8,250 bases of DNA from Thermoplasmata archaeon. GTDB lineage: Archaea > Thermoplasmatota > Thermoplasmata > Thermoplasmatales > Thermoplasmataceae. The stretch is taken from positions 1 through 8,250 of the forward strand of contig JAKBGP010000086.1 of NCBI GenBank assembly GCA_021833045.1, in the 5' to 3' direction. The notes below the pieces were generated by a model. That model made no database searches and was not told the DNA's origin. It saw nothing but the letters and a program-made list of their open reading frames with translations. Positions 5,988 to 8,250 of the stretch are shown here, one piece after another (positions within the stretch are counted from its first letter, which is position 1; every line of letters starts with the position of its first letter). Both the position numbers and the translations under genes were made by a program.

Positions 5988-6832
5988 ATATTTCTATGAT
6001 TTATGATACCGTCAGGTGGGAGGAAAAGGCTATTTTTAGGGCCGCTAACAGGAAAGGAATAGAATTGAAAATGTTAAATGTTAAGGACATTGATATGGAC
6101 TTCGATAAGCCTTTACCCGATTATTATGGAAACATAACGCTGCAACGATGCACATCGTATTATCGCGGACTTCATTCGACAGCCTTTCTTGAGTATAAGA
6201 AACAAAGTGTTCTAAATGATCTTAAGACGATAATTAACGCTGGAAATAAGATGTTGACCTCCCTGGCCCTTATTTCAAACGGAGTCCCATCACCCTTAAC
6301 ATCAGCTTCCACCAGTTACGAAACTGCAATGAAACAGTTTTCGGAAAAATTTCAGGGAAGAGCAGTTCTTAAACCAGTAATAGGAAGTTGGGGCAGAATG
6401 ATTGCGCTGATGAATAGCCCGGAATCGGCGATGGCTCTTCTAGAGGACAGAGAATATATGTATCCTTTGTATTCAATATTCTATTTACAGGAATATGTTA
6501 AGAGACCTCCAAGAGACATAAGAATATTTGTCATAGGTGATCGAGTTGTGTGTGGAATGTATAGATATCAGCCAGAAGGGGACTGGAGAACTAATGCCGC
6601 CATAGGTGGACGTGCAGAGAAATGTGAAATTACTACAGAGCTAGAGAAAATATCGCTAAAAGCTGCGAGAAGCGTTGGAAATGGAATACTAGGAGTGGAC
6701 ATAATGGAATCAGAACGGGGTTACCTTGTTCATGAGGTTAATAGTACCAGTGAGTTCAAGACAATAGCAAGCACTACTCAGATCGATATACCTGGGGATA
6801 TATTGGACTATCTTCTTGAGGTTTCGAAATGA
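5984..6832 (+). CDS. lysX: LysW-substrate ligase (ATP-grasp, LysX family)
   Basis: LysX is the ATP-grasp ligase that opens the carrier pathway. It forms the amide between the C-terminal glutamate of LysW and the amino group of alpha-aminoadipate; the ArgX relative uses glutamate. The 282 residues match the family. They include an N-terminal domain starting M-N-I-S-M-I-Y and the nucleotide lysine in V-L-K130-P-V-I-G-S-W-G-R. Q-E-Y-V-K-R-P-P-R-D-I-R-I-F-V-I-G-D-R (about 168-186), T-N-A-A-I-G-G-R-A-E near 205, and the metal ligands D239 and E251-V-N253 complete the site. The loop S-T-S-E-F-K-T-I-A-S-T-T after N253 is in the region that bears on substrate choice. It differs from the Thermus-like form as I recall it (H-T-M-E-F-K-N), so lysine versus arginine specificity is left open. 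The ATGA overlap with lysJ suggests translational coupling. Confidence 0.92.
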   Translation: MNISMIYDTVRWEEKAIFRAANRKGIELKMLNVKDIDMDFDKPLPDYYGNITLQRCTSYYRGLHSTAFLEYKKQSVLNDLKTIINAGNKMLTSLALISNGVPSPLTSASTSYETAMKQFSEKFQGRAVLKPVIGSWGRMIALMNSPESAMALLEDREYMYPLYSIFYLQEYVKRPPRDIRIFVIGDRVVCGMYRYQPEGDWRTNAAIGGRAEKCEITTELEKISLKAARSVGNGILGVDIMESERGYLVHEVNSTSEFKTIASTTQIDIPGDILDYLLEVSK

Positions 6833-7911
6833 TTAAGGATATAGATAATACTCTAATTCATCTCGTTAAAACCTACTCACCCACTGGAAAAGAAAAACAG
6901 GCTATCTCGATATTCAATTCGTATCTTAAGAAATTAGGGGCAACAAATGTTATAACAGATAGAGCAGGAAATGGACTCGGTATATTTGCCGGAGAGGGAT
7001 TATCCATAACTCTATGTGGTCATATAGATACTGTTCCAGGAAAACTCCCAGTCATGGTTAAGAATGGAGTTTTGTATGGTAGGGGGTCAGTGGATGCAAA
7101 GTCATCACTGGTTTCACTTCTCTATGGTGCAATAATCGCTAAGGAGGCAGGGTTCAAGGGAACATTGACCGTAATAGCTGCAACTGGAGAAGAAGGCATG
7201 GGAAAGGGCATACTTGAGGTTACACGGACACAACCGAAGAGCGATTATGCAATATTCGGTGAGCCTGGTAATGTTGACGGCATTACTGTTGGTTACCGGG
7301 GAAGATTATTATTAGATGTTATGTTCGAAACGGAACCTTTTCATGCCAGTGCTCCCTGGATCGGAGGCGGCTCTGTGGATGCCGCCATGACGGCATGGTC
7401 TAAAATTAGGGATCATTATTCCGGAAGAACGGGGTTTTATGAAGTATCTGTCGCAATGACTGGTATTCATGGAGGCAGATCAGACAATGTTATCCCCTCA
7501 AAAACGACAATAACACTTGATATTAGATTTCCCATGCCAGTAGATAAAAATGACATCCTGAAAGAAGTGTTAGGAATATGCGAATCATTGAATCTCCCAG
7601 TTCAGGTGAAAATAAGAATAATTAGCGAGGTAAAGCCTTATGTATCAAACACGAAAAGCCCACTGGCCAAGGCATTTCGTTTCGCAATAGGTCAGAAGAC
7701 TGGGACCAATGCCAGGCTTGTGTTCAAAAGCGGGAGTGGCGATATGAACGTTCTCGGAAATTCATGGAATATTCCTGCTATAACTTATGGTCCAGGAAAC
7801 ACCCAGCTTTCACATACTAATAATGAATTCATAAGACTGGAGGACGTGGAGAAAAGTGCTGAAATTGTTTCAGAAGCTTTGATATCACTGGAAAGAGAAC
7901 TAAAATACTAG
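6829..7911 (+). CDS. lysK: LysW-lysine/ornithine hydrolase (M20 family, LysK)
   Basis: This zinc- or cobalt-dependent M20-type hydrolase cleaves LysW-lysine (or LysW-ornithine), freeing the amino acid and recycling the carrier. The 360-residue product carries the full metal site of the family: H65-x-D67 in C-G-H-I-D-T-V-P-G, the bridging D89 in G-R-G-S-V-D-A-K, the base E121 with ligand E122 in G-E-E-G-M-G-K-G, E145 in G-E-P-G, and H329 in Q-L-S-H-T-N-N-E. Residues from about 155 to 270 form the lid/dimerisation domain (V-G-Y-R-G-R to about P-Y-V). It overlaps lysX by four bases with GAGGT six bases upstream. It is the last gene of the operon, so the pathway order is complete from carrier to release. 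Other M20 members (ArgE, DapE, CPG2) are similar, but the C-terminal and lid motifs and the operon fix the call. Confidence 0.92.
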   Translation: MIKDIDNTLIHLVKTYSPTGKEKQAISIFNSYLKKLGATNVITDRAGNGLGIFAGEGLSITLCGHIDTVPGKLPVMVKNGVLYGRGSVDAKSSLVSLLYGAIIAKEAGFKGTLTVIAATGEEGMGKGILEVTRTQPKSDYAIFGEPGNVDGITVGYRGRLLLDVMFETEPFHASAPWIGGGSVDAAMTAWSKIRDHYSGRTGFYEVSVAMTGIHGGRSDNVIPSKTTITLDIRFPMPVDKNDILKEVLGICESLNLPVQVKIRIISEVKPYVSNTKSPLAKAFRFAIGQKTGTNARLVFKSGSGDMNVLGNSWNIPAITYGPGNTQLSHTNNEFIRLEDVEKSAEIVSEALISLERELKY

Positions 7912-8183
7912 ATCCAATTTAAAAAAAGGAACATAATGGACATGTATCTATAAATCGCTCAAACATAATTAGATAGCGTTGCATGGTAAACGAATCGATT
8001 AATTGAATGATTTTGCTAAAAAGAGATTTATTTCACCCTGCCGTCGACAATATTTTAAAGTTGTAAATTTTAAAACCTTCTATTTGGACAAACGTTGATA
8101 ATTTGATTATTACTGTATTACAGATGTGTTCCAGATATGAAGTATATAGTGTGACAAGACTGTATTAAATGTCTGCAAAATAG
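7912..8183. other. Gene-free spacer after lysK
   Basis: I see no gene, RNA or repeat here. No run of five or more T follows lysK on the plus strand, so an archaeal U-rich terminator is not evident. Only short symmetric bits such as ACAA...TTGT (8048-8063) and AATCGATT (7994-8001) are present, too weak to assign. The A7 run at 7920-7926 would matter only for a minus-strand transcript, and none is known here. Confidence 0.4.
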
Positions 8184-8193
8184 TTTTTATATG
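8184..8193 (+). promoter_or_regulatory. TATA box for the gene at the right edge
   Basis: TTTTTATATG fits the archaeal TATA consensus. The usual spacing puts the transcript start near 8215-8217, about ten bases before ATG 8225, so the message would have a very short leader. Confidence 0.5.
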
Positions 8194-8224
8194 GCAGTAG
8201 TGCAGGATTTCATTTTCAATAGTC

Positions 8225-8250
8225 ATGAAAAAGTTTGATGGTCGTACCTT
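8225..8250 (+). CDS. Start of a plus-strand gene cut by the window end
   Basis: Only eight full codons are visible, reading M-K-K-F-D-G-R-T. The F-D-G-R motif this close to the N terminus recalls the start of archaeal exosome subunit Rrp41/RNase PH-family proteins (often D-G-R followed by E-L-R-P), but eight residues cannot settle that. Support for a real gene is the TATA box with correct spacing (8184-8193). No lysine link can be inferred. Confidence 0.35.

Noticed and set aside
1..8250. CRISPR arrays, tRNA or rRNA genes
   Set aside because: No regularly spaced repeats, T-loop-like consensus or rRNA-like stretches were seen on either strand by eye.

Overview
The window reads as archaeal DNA, AT-rich and probably from a Thermoplasmata-like lineage. 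The archaeal call rests on TATA-type promoter boxes placed about 25 bases before the inferred transcript starts, Shine-Dalgarno matches of the GGTGAT/GAGGT type, TTG and GTG starts, ATGA stop/start overlaps, and a carrier-protein (LysW) amino acid cluster. The low GC content argues against Thermus/Deinococcus, the bacterial group best known for this pathway. The lineage below 'archaeon' is inference.

Left part (162-1474, minus strand): three compact genes are read leftwards with gaps of 2 and 3 bases, encoding 93, 203 and 137 residues. The last product looks like a HEPN-type helical protein with an R-N-T-A-T-Y-D motif. I do not recognise the other two. The tight order suggests one functional unit, possibly a toxin/defence-type module, but this is not established.

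Middle (1475-2600): more than 1 kb has no convincing intact gene. One forward frame (1505-2014) is open except for four stops and may be a decayed gene, perhaps an insertion-sequence transposase. A stretch with two T7 runs follows, then a doubtful 62-codon frame, and finally a clear TATA box (2558-2568) that probably drives the next operon.

Right part (2661-7911, plus strand): a complete lysW-lysY-lysZ-lysJ-lysX-lysK cluster. LysX (ATP-grasp ligase) joins the amino group of alpha-aminoadipate, and/or glutamate in bifunctional systems, to the C-terminal glutamate of LysW. LysZ phosphorylates the side-chain carboxyl, LysY reduces it to the semialdehyde, LysJ transaminates it, and LysK releases lysine (or ornithine) and regenerates LysW. 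lysY to lysK are fused by a 3-base gap and three 4-base overlaps. lysW stands apart by 82 bases, and that gap holds a perfect 10-bp palindrome just downstream of a TATA-like element. The enzymes that make alpha-aminoadipate, and argG/argH, are not in the window, so lysine-only, arginine-only or dual use cannot be decided here.

Right edge (7912-8250): a spacer without an obvious U-rich terminator, then a good TATA box and the first eight codons of another plus-strand gene.
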